64,000 nucleotides of DNA from Candidatus Iainarchaeum sp. (GTDB lineage: Archaea > Iainarchaeota > Iainarchaeia > Iainarchaeales > VGJJ01), in the NCBI GenBank assembly GCA_016699555.1, contig CP064981.1, positions 744,001 to 808,000 on the forward strand. The letters are read 5' to 3'. Under the pieces are notes generated by a model. It was not told the origin of the DNA. It made no database searches and worked only from the letters and a program-made list of their open reading frames with translations. How positions within the stretch are numbered: the stretch's first letter is position 1; every line of letters begins with the position of its first letter. Below, piece after piece: positions 25,569 through 32,750 of this stretch. Made by a program: the position numbers and the translations under genes.

Positions 25569-25651
25569 CCAATTTCGATTGGACCAACCGAGAACAGGTA
25601 TTGCAATGCAATACCTGATGGCTCCTTTCGCGCACCTTTTTCAAAGGCGCG
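25569..25651 (+). repeat. Composite hairpin array 6 (B-A-C) directly after tRNA-Ser
   Basis: Stem B CCAAT 25569-25573 with ATTGG 25578-25582 (TTCG loop) starts one base after the discriminator. The linker ACCAACCGAGAA follows, then stem A CAGGTATTGCA 25595-25605 with TGCAATACCTG 25607-25617. Then comes CTCCTTTCG and stem C with core CCTTT/AAAGG inside CGCG ends (25629-25651). Confidence 0.75.
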
Positions 25652-25710
25652 TTTGTATCCCTCGCCCCGCGATTACTATTTCTTTTCAAACCAGCAAGCG
25701 AGCTTCGGGC

Positions 25711-26226
25711 TTACGAAAACATCTTGTCTTCCAATTTTTGTAGAATGTAGTCTTGGAGCGCTCCTGCTTTGTAATATTGCTTTTTGAGTTTGGGTTCCAA
25801 CGAAGGAAACTGCCCTATGGTGCCACGACATTTTTTCGACCCGCAATTGCATTCCATTGCCCATTCTCGATAGCGCCCAAATTTCTCATGGGTCCACTCA
25901 GTCGTTGAATAATCAAATGTGAGTTCTTCGCCTTTCTTTACATCCCTGAGCGCAAATAGCTCATTCTCCTTTCTTATTCCACAATTGGGAGCACATGAAT
26001 GATTGATGAACACATAAGGTGCTGCAAGATCGATATATTTTTTGTCACCAATCTGCAAGGGATTGGATATCTTTTCTTTTCCGGATGCATATCTTCTCTT
26101 GAGCTCGTTCACCCCAATTCTTTCGCCGCGCATCAAACAAAGAGCTTCGCCCTTTTTTATGTTCTTGGAAGCAACAACCCCAGTTCCTTGAATGGCTGAT
26201 TCAATTACTTGGATGTGATTAAACAT
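25711..26226 (-). CDS. SET-domain protein-lysine methyltransferase
   Basis: 171 aa, a nearly bare SET domain plus post-SET. GTGVVASKNIKKGEALC is the opening, YVFINHSCAPNCGIR near 70 the pseudoknot SAM-binding motif, KKGEELTFDYS near 98 the catalytic-Tyr motif, and MECNCGSKKCRGTIG the post-SET cysteine cluster. It would methylate lysines on a protein such as a chromatin or ribosomal protein; the target is unknown. Such proteins are patchy in archaea, so transfer is likely. A TATA box (AAGATATAAA) is 29 nt before ATG 26226. Confidence 0.9.
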   Translation of the reverse strand: MFNHIQVIESAIQGTGVVASKNIKKGEALCLMRGERIGVNELKRRYASGKEKISNPLQIGDKKYIDLAAPYVFINHSCAPNCGIRKENELFALRDVKKGEELTFDYSTTEWTHEKFGRYREWAMECNCGSKKCRGTIGQFPSLEPKLKKQYYKAGALQDYILQKLEDKMFS

Positions 26227-26295
26227 AGGGAATAGACCAACGCCAAGGAATTTATATCTTGCCTAAAACCATTTCTTTGCAATACAATATCTGCG

Positions 26296-26724
26296 CTATT
26301 TGCAATACTCATCAAACGCAGCAGTGAGCTTCTGCGCCAATGCAGCAGGATCTCTTCCCTCAATATCGGAGCGCTGCAACGCAAAAACACATTTCCCGTC
26401 TTTCAGCAAAAAGATGGAAGGAGACGAAGGGGGAAATTCGGGAATGGCGGCTCGCGCGCGATGTGTGGCTTCTCGATCTACACCGGCGAAGACCGTAACG
26501 GCGTGCATGGGTAAGGGTTTGTGCTGCATCGCGAGCTTGACAGCGGGACGCGCGCAACCCGCACCGCAGCCGCAGACGGAATTGACCACGAGCAACATCG
26601 TGCCTTTTTGCGCTAGCGCTTGCTCGACTTCGGGAATGGTATTGAGAGGTTTGACGCCGATGGATTGGAGCTCCGCTTGCATGGGAGCGGTATATGCGGG
26701 ATCGTACATAGGGTGAAAGTGCAT
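26296..26724 (-). CDS. Bacilliredoxin-like thiol-disulphide protein (BrxA/BrxB, YphP family)
   Basis: 142 aa. MLLVVNSVCGCGAGCARPAV near 45 contains the CGC active-site motif of the bacilliredoxin (DUF1094) family, and PSSPSIFLLKDGKCVF is the cis-Pro-type strand end. In Firmicutes and Bacteroidetes these remove bacillithiol from proteins. Whether this cell has bacillithiol is not shown by the window. ATG 26724 is 25 nt from TATA TAATAAATG; the ATG three codons upstream (26733) is too close to it. Confidence 0.88.
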   Translation of the reverse strand: MHFHPMYDPAYTAPMQAELQSIGVKPLNTIPEVEQALAQKGTMLLVVNSVCGCGAGCARPAVKLAMQHKPLPMHAVTVFAGVDREATHRARAAIPEFPPSSPSIFLLKDGKCVFALQRSDIEGRDPAALAQKLTAAFDEYCK

Positions 26725-26773
26725 ATGTATCAATTGAGTTGATCATTTATTAGGGGAATGCTAAAACGCAGCG

Positions 26774-26935
26774 TTATTCATCCAATAAGGACGGGCACAC
26801 GCGCAACACGATCTTGCGCTGCTCTTCTTCTTTCATGGTGGACCAGCGCGCAATCTCATCGGTGGTGCGCCCGCAGCCCGTGCAGATCGTACCATCGAGG
26901 ATGCAGATGTTATTGCAAGGAGAAGGGACGGACAT
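26774..26935 (-). CDS. DUF1289 family small Cys protein
   Basis: 53 aa. The start SVPSPCNNICILDGTICTGC, then GRTTDEIARW and a final RVCPSLLDE, is the pattern of DUF1289, a short mainly proteobacterial family with four or five conserved cysteines (possible metal site) and unknown role. ATG 26935 lies 26 nt from a TATA-like TTAATTAA, implying leaderless expression. It reads in the same direction as the bacilliredoxin gene, 41 bases before that gene's upstream region. Confidence 0.8.
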   Translation of the reverse strand: MSVPSPCNNICILDGTICTGCGRTTDEIARWSTMKEEEQRKIVLRVCPSLLDE

Positions 26936-26970
26936 GACTATGATTTAGTCAGAAAAGTTAATTAGCCATT

Positions 26971-27020
26971 GGGTGTCGCGAAGCGATACCCATTCTCGAG
27001 GCGGCCTGCCGAAACAGGCC
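26971..27020 (-). repeat. Composite hairpin array 7 (A-B) at a stop codon
   Basis: Stem A GGGTGTCGC 26971-26979 pairs with GCGATACCC 26983-26991 (one G-T pair). The linker is ATTCTCGAGGC. Stem B GGCCTG 27003-27008 pairs with CAGGCC 27015-27020; the minus loop is TTTCGG. Stem B touches the TAG stop of the membrane protein gene ending at 27020. Confidence 0.85.
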
Positions 27021-27580
27021 TAGAACTTCCAATTCCAGTCGTGCTGGTGCTTGAAGAAGAGATATGCGAGGTGGATCCAGGAAAGCACGAATGGAAAAAT
27101 CAAGAACGAAATGCTGGGACCGATCAACGTGCTCGCAGAGGTTTGGACGTTCTCGGCGACGAAGAATGTAATCACCGTATTCGCGTAAGCGGGGGAAGGG
27201 ACCGCATCCACTGCCTGCAGTATTTGGACAATAGGGAATACGGGAGAAAATGTAAGCAAAACGCTAATCAGACTGGTGAAAAAAATAGCGATGGTGAGGG
27301 CATTTTTTTGGATGTACACGTTTCCGAGCCCGGGCAATAAGAGATTGGAGAAAATAGTAACGAAAATGGATTTCTGTCCCGCATTCTTTTGCATCTTGCG
27401 CGCGTTCGATTGGATGGCTTTCCAGTCTTTCTTGACATTGATGGGGCGCTCTTTCTGCGTGACGGGCCAGATCTTGCTGCGCTTGAAGTGCCCCAACTCA
27501 TTGACGTCAAAATCTTCCGGATCAAACGTCTGGGCCTGTGCCAATTTGCGTTTTGCATTTCTCTTCGAAGAGCGCTTCAT
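27020..27580 (-). CDS. Membrane protein with basic N-terminal domain
   Basis: 186 aa. The first 75 residues are soluble and basic (KRSSKRNAKRKLAQAQ). Three hydrophobic segments follow, starting at FVTIFSNLLLPGLGNVYIQK, whose PGLGNxY motif recalls TM2/DUF5683-like membrane proteins, and ending SWIHLAYLFFKHQHDWNWKF. No function is known. The TATA box TTTTATATAG (about 27600-27609) is 25 nt before ATG 27580, so leaderless. The stop codon overlaps hairpin array 7. Confidence 0.7.
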   Translation of the reverse strand: MKRSSKRNAKRKLAQAQTFDPEDFDVNELGHFKRSKIWPVTQKERPINVKKDWKAIQSNARKMQKNAGQKSIFVTIFSNLLLPGLGNVYIQKNALTIAIFFTSLISVLLTFSPVFPIVQILQAVDAVPSPAYANTVITFFVAENVQTSASTLIGPSISFLIFPFVLSWIHLAYLFFKHQHDWNWKF

Positions 27581-27745
27581 TCTCCAGAGCAGAAAATCAG
27601 ACTATATAAAAGAGGCATTCGCATGCGCGAAAGTAAATGAAAAAGTGGAAACGAACAAAATCAGCGCAATAAATCCATTCGGGCCGGAAAACAACTTGCG
27701 TCCGGAAAACTCATTGGGTTACTGCTTACAATTGGACACTAGAAA

Positions 27746-27913
27746 CTAGTATCCGGTTGTTTGCTTCTGCTGCATGTAGCAATCTCGGCAGAACACAGGT
27801 CTTCCGGCTTTGGGCTGGAAAGGAACTTGTGTGGCTTTACCGCACTTACTGCATGTTGCATCGTACATCTGGCGAGGACCTTGTTGAAAGTCTCCGCGAG
27901 GTTGGAATGCCAT
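27746..27913 (-). CDS. Small CxxC...CxxC zinc-binding protein
   Basis: 55 aa. QMYDATCSKCGKATQVPFQP and GRPVFCRDCYMQQ give CxxC and CxxC pairs 20 residues apart, a zinc ribbon frequent as a short stand-alone protein in candidate phyla and DPANN archaea, with no proven role. ATG 27913 follows GGAGTCGAAAAG, a good SD. A TATA box lies near 27990 (CTTTATAAC). The reading frame is open 23 codons further upstream but lacks an SD. Confidence 0.75.
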   Translation of the reverse strand: MAFQPRGDFQQGPRQMYDATCSKCGKATQVPFQPKAGRPVFCRDCYMQQKQTTGY

Positions 27914-28055
27914 TCTTTTCGACTCCTTTTTTACTAATCTCAGACCTTTTGAGGGGCCTAAGTAACCAATTATCCGTTCCAAGGAGTTATAAAGTCATGG
28001 ATGGAAAGACGCCAAAAAGGCCAATTCAGGCTTAAAATGCTATAAAAACCCATGA

Positions 28056-28646
28056 TTAGGCTTTTTGGAAAAGTGCATCGACCCAAGTCACGATGATGAT
28101 TCTGCCTTGGATGTCACTTATGGAAAATAACCCCAGGGATCCGCTGTCCGTACTGGCATTACGGTTATCCCCCATCACCACTACTTTTCCGCTTGGAACC
28201 CTGAATTGAGTGGTACGCAGCTGCTCCATGAGCACGTCATAATGCTGCGAATCCGCACGCTCAAGGAGGTAGGGTTCGAGGAGGAGGGAGTCATTCAGGT
28301 ATAGCTGTCCCTCCCGCAACTCCAGCTTGTCCCCCGGCAATGCAATCACGCGTTTGGCCAGGGGGATTACAGAGGCAACCTGCACGATATCCCCATGCGC
28401 AAGAGGATTATCAGCATAATAGCCCGCGATGAAGAGCACGCGCTGATTGCTTTGAAGCGTGGGATTCATGGAATTGCCCACGACTTGGACAAACGAACAC
28501 GCGTGAGAATGGCAATACTTCTGATATATCGCGGGAAAGAACTCCAAACCGGCTTTGGATTCGAGGAAATAAATGCCCCCAATCGCTGCAACGAGGAGAA
28601 TGAGCAAGGCCGCTCCTACTCCCAACACCCATCCATGCGATTGCAT
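28056..28646 (-). CDS. Signal peptidase I, Ser/Lys type
   Basis: 196 aa. One N-terminal membrane segment (VLGVGAALLILLVAAIGGIY) is followed by VVGNSMNPTLQ with the nucleophile Ser, IPLAKRVIALPGDKLEL with the general-base Lys, and VVVMGDNRNASTDS (box E). Most archaea use Ser/His signal peptidases; the Lys here marks the bacterial (LepB) type. It would cleave signal peptides on the outer membrane face. ATG 28646 is about 30 nt from a TATA-like CTTTTATCC; frames open further upstream. A second such enzyme is at 36176. Confidence 0.88.
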   Translation of the reverse strand: MQSHGWVLGVGAALLILLVAAIGGIYFLESKAGLEFFPAIYQKYCHSHACSFVQVVGNSMNPTLQSNQRVLFIAGYYADNPLAHGDIVQVASVIPLAKRVIALPGDKLELREGQLYLNDSLLLEPYLLERADSQHYDVLMEQLRTTQFRVPSGKVVVMGDNRNASTDSGSLGLFSISDIQGRIIIVTWVDALFQKA

Positions 28647-28727
28647 GTGCAACAGAACATGAGCGGCAATAAAAATGAAGGGATAAAAGAAAGTGCACGC
28701 AGGCGAACGCGCAGAAAAGAGAACATG

Positions 28728-28779
28728 GGGCATCAACGCAGTTGATACCCTTTCTCGCTCCAAACCGCCGAAACGGTTT
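28728..28779 (-). repeat. Composite hairpin array 8 (A-B) directly after tRNA-Leu
   Basis: Stem A GGGCATCAAC 28728-28737 pairs with GTTGATACCC 28741-28750 (the one C-A mismatch becomes U-G in minus-strand RNA). The linker is TTTCTCGCTCC. Stem B AAACCG 28762-28767 pairs with CGGTTT 28774-28779; the minus loop is TTTCGG. Stem B stands one base from the tRNA discriminator. Confidence 0.85.
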
Positions 28780-28780
28780 A

Positions 28781-28864
28781 TGCACGAGGGCGGATTCGAA
28801 CCGCCGAAGACACTAAGTCACCAGATCTTGAGTCTGGCGCGTTTGACCGCTTCGCTACCCGTGC
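28781..28864 (-). tRNA. tRNA-Leu (anticodon CAA)
   Basis: On the minus strand, the acceptor GCACGGG pairs with CTCGTGC (one G-T), discriminator A. The D-arm is GCGAAGCGGTCAAACGC, the anticodon loop CTCAAGA gives CAA (UUG codons), with a long variable arm (TGACTTAGTGTCTTC) and T-arm GGCGGTTCGAATCCGCC. The class II structure and A73 fit leucine. No intron and no encoded CCA. Arrays 8 and 9 flank it. Confidence 0.96.
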
Positions 28865-28866
28865 AT

Positions 28867-28949
28867 GGGCGATTTCGTCCGCCCGATACGAGATCCAGGT
28901 GCCGCGTATGGCGACACCTGTCCTTTGATGAACCTTTATCTAAAGGTTC
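28867..28949 (+). repeat. Composite hairpin array 9 (B-A-C) on the 5' side of tRNA-Leu
   Basis: Stem B GGGCG 28867-28871 with CGCCC 28880-28884 (loop ATTTCGTC), linker GATACGAGATCC, stem A AGGTGCCGC 28897-28905 with GCGACACCT 28911-28919, then GTCCTTTGAT and stem C GAACCTTTA 28930-28938 with TAAAGGTTC 28941-28949. The A-stem C-A mismatch becomes U-G in minus-strand RNA. Confidence 0.85.
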
Positions 28950-28994
28950 AGGAGAAACCATAAAAAGGCATGGATTTGGCCCCTTGCGCAGTTA

Positions 28995-29735
28995 ATGGCT
29001 TTTATTCCAAAATACCCCCATTACGGCATGGCAGTCTATGGAAAAGGGAGGAAAGGAAGGCCCATCCCGCAAGCGCGTGCGCTAGGACAAGTGTTTCGGT
29101 CGTGGCACCGAGCTCCGATCATTGAGCCCTCTGCTAATCACCGTCGCTTTGAAGCCATCGGCGCGGTGTTCTCTCACCAACTACGCTTTCCCATCGGAAA
29201 ATGGATCAACAAGCGCTTCCGCAAAACAGGCAAACCCGCAGTCGTGGTGGAATGGGGCTGCCGCTCGGGGCAGGCAATCGATTATCTCACGCACCAATAT
29301 GGGGATCGCATCCAGGCATATGGGTATTCCATACAGAGCCACCCCGAATGGGAACACAACAGCCGCGTGAAATTCATCTGGAACGACCCCTTCAAGATGT
29401 TGCGCTATTTCAAGAAAGGAAGCGTCGACCTCATCTATTCGCGATTTGGATTATTCCAATTTTTTCCTCAAATGCATGGGACACGCGCCTCCGATCCAGT
29501 AACGGCCAATCCATCCCTTGCGATCGATTATATCCACCGCCTCGGGGAACGATTGCGCGTGGGAGGGGTATTAGTGACGCACGTCAATGATGGATTAATC
29601 GGCCCCCTCTCGCTTTTCAACTGGAAAGCCGCCGGGTTCAAGTTCCGGTTACATGGGCGATTCAATTATGTGAATCCAAGAACGAGGAGCGCTAACAGTG
29701 TTCCCCCGCGCATCACGCTCGAGCGAGTGGCTTGA
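28995..29735 (+). CDS. SAM methyltransferase-like protein
   Basis: 246 aa. PAVVVEWGCRSGQAIDYLTH near 82 resembles methyltransferase motif I (usually E-G-G-G), and SVDLIYSRFGLFQFFPQMHG and LGERLRVGGVLVTHVNDG match motifs IV and VI of Rossmann-type methyltransferases. The basic N-terminus (YGKGRKGRPIPQARAL) may bind nucleic acid. The 'GCRSG' loop differs from the norm, so activity is uncertain. A TATA-like CATAAAAAGG is about 32 nt before ATG 28995. It ends against the convergent hydrolase gene. Confidence 0.65.
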   Translation: MAFIPKYPHYGMAVYGKGRKGRPIPQARALGQVFRSWHRAPIIEPSANHRRFEAIGAVFSHQLRFPIGKWINKRFRKTGKPAVVVEWGCRSGQAIDYLTHQYGDRIQAYGYSIQSHPEWEHNSRVKFIWNDPFKMLRYFKKGSVDLIYSRFGLFQFFPQMHGTRASDPVTANPSLAIDYIHRLGERLRVGGVLVTHVNDGLIGPLSLFNWKAAGFKFRLHGRFNYVNPRTRSANSVPPRITLERVA

Positions 29736-30464
29736 TCACGCATGGGCATTGAGCCAGTCCAAAACTTCTTGCTTGAGCGTTTGCCGTGCATCGAACATCC
29801 GCGCGCCATGACCGGCATCTTCGATCGTCAGCAATTGCTTGTCCGCGATGGTAGCGCTAGTGAACAGCGTCTGGCTGCTCTGTGCAGCATAATGATCCTC
29901 TTGGCTCGCCACAATCAGCATGGGACAACGCGTGGATTGGGCCGCTGCTAATGTAGTAAGACCGCGATAGTCCAACCCCGGAGAGAGTAGCACCACTCCT
30001 GCGCAACTGCTTTCATCCGCCCCATAATTGAGCGCGGCATTTGCACCGATGCTGGCCCCTACCACGAGCACTTTCTCCACATTCAAATAATCCCGCGCCG
30101 CTTGGATGTCTCCCGCGACCAATTGCCAATCGGCAGGAGTGAAATCGAGATAGGTCGCATTCCCGGGGCGCGATTCGCCATGACCGCGCATGTCGAACGA
30201 TAAGACGCTAAACCCATTCGCAAAAGCAAACGCGGCAAAATCATCCAAGGAATGGCGATCGCTCCCGAGCTCGTGCACTAGAATGAGCGGTGGGCGCGTC
30301 GAATCGGGATTATCCCAGCGCGTCCCGATGAGCTTGAATCCATCCGCTCCGCCAAATTCCACTTGTACGCCTTGAAGCACATCCGCGTTCGTGGATGGGC
30401 GTGGAATTACACAACCGCTCAACACGAGCAACGCCAATAGACCGAGAACCAATACCTTACGCAT
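29736..30464 (-). CDS. Alpha/beta-hydrolase lipoprotein
   Basis: 242 aa. MRKVLVLGLLALLVLSGC is a lipoprotein signal. The mature domain is an alpha/beta hydrolase: PLILVHELGSDRHSLDDFAA (oxyanion loop), SFDMRGHGESRPGN, VLVVGASIGANAALNYG (nucleophile Ser in G-x-S-x-G), IVASQEDHYA (acid) and EDAGHGARMF (His). It would act as an esterase or peptidase outside the membrane. ATG 30464 overlaps the end of the rhodanese gene by eight bases, with GGAGGG upstream, so the two form an operon. Confidence 0.88.
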   Translation of the reverse strand: MRKVLVLGLLALLVLSGCVIPRPSTNADVLQGVQVEFGGADGFKLIGTRWDNPDSTRPPLILVHELGSDRHSLDDFAAFAFANGFSVLSFDMRGHGESRPGNATYLDFTPADWQLVAGDIQAARDYLNVEKVLVVGASIGANAALNYGADESSCAGVVLLSPGLDYRGLTTLAAAQSTRCPMLIVASQEDHYAAQSSQTLFTSATIADKQLLTIEDAGHGARMFDARQTLKQEVLDWLNAHA

Positions 30465-30828
30465 GGGTCTTTCGTCCCTCCAATAGTTTTCCGAGTTGCC
30501 CACGCAGCGCGGGAGAGATGACGGAAATGCCTCCACTCATATTCTGCGCATGCGCAAATCCACGTTCGCGCAGGAATTGAGTCACACCCACACTGCGATT
30601 CCCGTGCGCGCAGAGAACAAGTAGTGGGTGCTCTTTCCCAAAGCGATCGAAATCGGAAGGTTTAGCAGTTGAAAGGGGAAGGGAAATGGAATGCGCGATA
30701 TGCTCTTGCTCCCATTCCCAGGGCTCGCGGACATCCACCATCATCGCATGCGGATCGGACTGCAGCAGGGCAAGGGCTTGCTCGGGATTCAGGTGCATGG
30801 ATTGGAAACCATCTTTAGCAGCGACCAT
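30457..30828 (-). CDS. Single-domain rhodanese sulfurtransferase
   Basis: 123 aa. MMVDVREPWEWEQEHIAHSI is the rhodanese opening and LLVLCAHGNRSVGVTQFL contains the active-site loop with Cys. It transfers sulphane sulphur between small molecules or proteins. ATG 30828 is 27 nt from the centre of a TTTAAA box that is equally far from the divergent nth start, so the mRNA is probably leaderless. It is co-transcribed with the hydrolase lipoprotein. Confidence 0.88.
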   Translation of the reverse strand: MVAAKDGFQSMHLNPEQALALLQSDPHAMMVDVREPWEWEQEHIAHSISLPLSTAKPSDFDRFGKEHPLLVLCAHGNRSVGVTQFLRERGFAHAQNMSGGISVISPALRGQLGKLLEGRKTHA

Positions 30829-30850
30829 ACAGCATTTCCCCATTCCGAGG

Positions 30851-30860
30851 AATTTAAAAT
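30851..30860. promoter_or_regulatory. Shared palindromic TATA box, rhodanese/nth
   Basis: TTTAAA at 30853-30858, centre 30855.5, lies exactly 27.5 bases from ATG 30828 (minus) and 27.5 from ATG 30883 (plus). No other TATA-like box or SD lies between the two starts. Confidence 0.65.
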
Positions 30861-30882
30861 GAGGTTTTGATTCCCTTAGCGT

Positions 30883-31548
30883 ATGACGGAAACCCCTGCC
30901 CAACTCAAGGCGCGCTGGAAGAAAATAGAGCACCAACTCGAAAAGCTCTATGCCAACCCCAAAGTAGGGCTGGACTTCCAAAATCCCTTCCAATTGACCA
31001 TTGCCACGATCCTGAGCGCCCAATGCACGGACATACGCGTGAACATGGTGACGAAAGAATTATTCAAGAAATACAAGCAACCCGAAGACTTCTTACGCGT
31101 TCCCGGAAAGGAACTGCAGCAGGACATCCGTTCAACGGGCTTCTACAAGAACAAAGCCAAGAACATCCGCGGGTGCTGCCAGCGACTCATTGAGGTGTTC
31201 GGGGGAAAAGTACCCCAAACCATGGAAGAACTTATTACACTCCCGGGCGTTGGAAGGAAGACCGCCAACATCGTATTATGGGCAGGCTATGGAAAACTCG
31301 AAGGAATCGCCGTCGACACGCACGTGTTCCGGGTTTCACGACGACTGGGATTGGCAAAGGGAAACAATCCCCAAAAAGTAGAACAAGAACTCGTGCAGAT
31401 CGTGGACAAACCCAAATGGGGAACGTTCACGGACGTACTCATCTGGCATGGCCGAAAAGTATGCGACGCGCGCCTGCCCAAGTGCACGCCATGCGTCCTA
31501 TTCAAAAACAAATTATGCCCCCGAATAGGAGTAGTCAAGCATGCGTAG
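30883..31548 (+). CDS. nth: Endonuclease III (DNA glycosylase/AP lyase)
   Basis: 221 aa. LITLPGVGRKTANIVLWAGY near 118 is the helix-hairpin-helix with the catalytic Lys region (GVGRKTA), VDTHVFRVSRRLGLA near 142 holds the catalytic Asp, and CDARLPKCTPCVLFKNKLC near the end ligates a [4Fe-4S] cluster. It removes oxidised pyrimidines and cuts the abasic site in base-excision repair. The mRNA is probably leaderless from the shared TATA. Its last eight bases overlap the next lipoprotein gene. Confidence 0.97.
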   Translation: MTETPAQLKARWKKIEHQLEKLYANPKVGLDFQNPFQLTIATILSAQCTDIRVNMVTKELFKKYKQPEDFLRVPGKELQQDIRSTGFYKNKAKNIRGCCQRLIEVFGGKVPQTMEELITLPGVGRKTANIVLWAGYGKLEGIAVDTHVFRVSRRLGLAKGNNPQKVEQELVQIVDKPKWGTFTDVLIWHGRKVCDARLPKCTPCVLFKNKLCPRIGVVKHA

Positions 31549-32164
31549 CCTGATTTATGTCATGGGATTGCTTTCCATCCTCCTCTTCCTGAGCGGATGC
31601 ATCACCACCGAGAATCAAGAATTCCACGCGCATGCGGATTTTGCACTATTCATCGACGGACAGCGCATGGACTTCAATCGCGCCGCATTCATGAGCGATG
31701 CGAATACGCAATTGGATGGGTTGACGCACTTGCATGATTTCAACCCTTTTGTCATCCACTACCACGCGCAAAACATCCCATTGAAGCGCTTCTTCAATAG
31801 CTTGGACATGAAATGGCAAGACGATTGCTTTACTATTGGGAACCAAACCCCATTGTGCAACGATACTGCAACGGGAAAGAGTTGGAAGCTCTATGTGAAC
31901 GGCCAACTCAATCCCCAGAATGAAAATTATATCGCCAAGGACTTGGATCGCATCCTGATCGCGTATGGGAATAACACCCCCCAGGAATTGCACGACCTCT
32001 TGAATGCCGTTACGGATGTGGCATGCATCCAATCCAGCAAATGCCCCGAGCGTGGTACACCGACTAATGAGACATGCACGACTGCGGGGGGATGCTCCCT
32101 CGACTTGAACCATCTCGCCGCAAAGACATGCATCGGCGTCGGATCCATCAAGTATTGCTTTTGA
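31541..32164 (+). CDS. His-rich-motif lipoprotein
   Basis: 207 aa. MRSLIYVMGLLSILLFLSGC is a lipoprotein signal. EFHAHADFALFIDGQRMDFN, then LTHLHDFNPFVIHYHAQNIP and KRFFNSLDMKWQDDCF form a domain with six spaced histidines that I recognise from many DPANN and thaumarchaeal surface proteins; it probably binds a metal. The C-terminal part has paired cysteines. ATG 31541 overlaps the end of nth, so the two are co-expressed though the link is not understood. Confidence 0.8.
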   Translation: MRSLIYVMGLLSILLFLSGCITTENQEFHAHADFALFIDGQRMDFNRAAFMSDANTQLDGLTHLHDFNPFVIHYHAQNIPLKRFFNSLDMKWQDDCFTIGNQTPLCNDTATGKSWKLYVNGQLNPQNENYIAKDLDRILIAYGNNTPQELHDLLNAVTDVACIQSSKCPERGTPTNETCTTAGGCSLDLNHLAAKTCIGVGSIKYCF

Positions 32165-32203
32165 CCCACGCCCTTAAAGATTCCGCGTACCGGAAAAAAT
32201 CCT

Positions 32204-32728
32204 ATGGAAGTACGCGGCCGCATCCAAGACATCGCTGAGACTCATCGCCTCATCGCCGAGTTGGGGGGAATCAAACTCAACACCTACGCATTCGAGGATC
32301 GCATCTATTTTTTGCCCGGAACCACTTCACTCGAAAAAGGATACGTGCGCATCCGCTCTCCCCCGGGATATGACAATTCCCAGCGCTTTCAGATCACCAA
32401 GAAAATAACACAGGATGGGCAGCGACTGGAAGTGTATCGCAGCTTTGCCAGCGACCTCGAACGCGCAAAAGCCAAGATCGCAGGGCACTGGATCGCATGC
32501 ATCATCGCCCGAAAAGGAACGCAATACCGACTAGGCAATGGGCTGATGTATGTGGAAGAAATCGAAGAATTCGGGAATAGCATCGAAGCCCTTTACTCCA
32601 GCGAAGTCGAAGGCAGGGAATGGCTGCACCAACTGAATGCCACGGAAATATCCATGCACTCCATGCCCTTGCAATTCATGATCCATAAAAATATGCCCAA
32701 GCATGAGCCCGCCCCAAAACCTAATTAA
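32204..32728 (+). CDS. CYTH-like triphosphate tunnel protein
   Basis: 174 aa. The start MEVRGRIQDIAETHRLIAEL, then EDRIYFLPG and GYVRIRSPPGYDN, RFQITKKITQDGQRLEVYRS and MYVEEIEEFGNSIEALY follow the CYTH pattern: alternating charged strands (RIR, TKK, EE) lining a tunnel that binds triphosphates. Members hydrolyse organic triphosphates or cyclise ATP. The usual ExExK opening is changed to EVRGR, so activity is uncertain. A TATA-like CCTTAAAG lies about 30 nt upstream. Confidence 0.65.
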   Translation: MEVRGRIQDIAETHRLIAELGGIKLNTYAFEDRIYFLPGTTSLEKGYVRIRSPPGYDNSQRFQITKKITQDGQRLEVYRSFASDLERAKAKIAGHWIACIIARKGTQYRLGNGLMYVEEIEEFGNSIEALYSSEVEGREWLHQLNATEISMHSMPLQFMIHKNMPKHEPAPKPN

Positions 32729-32750
32729 GCCCTCCAACCCCTTTTTGCGC

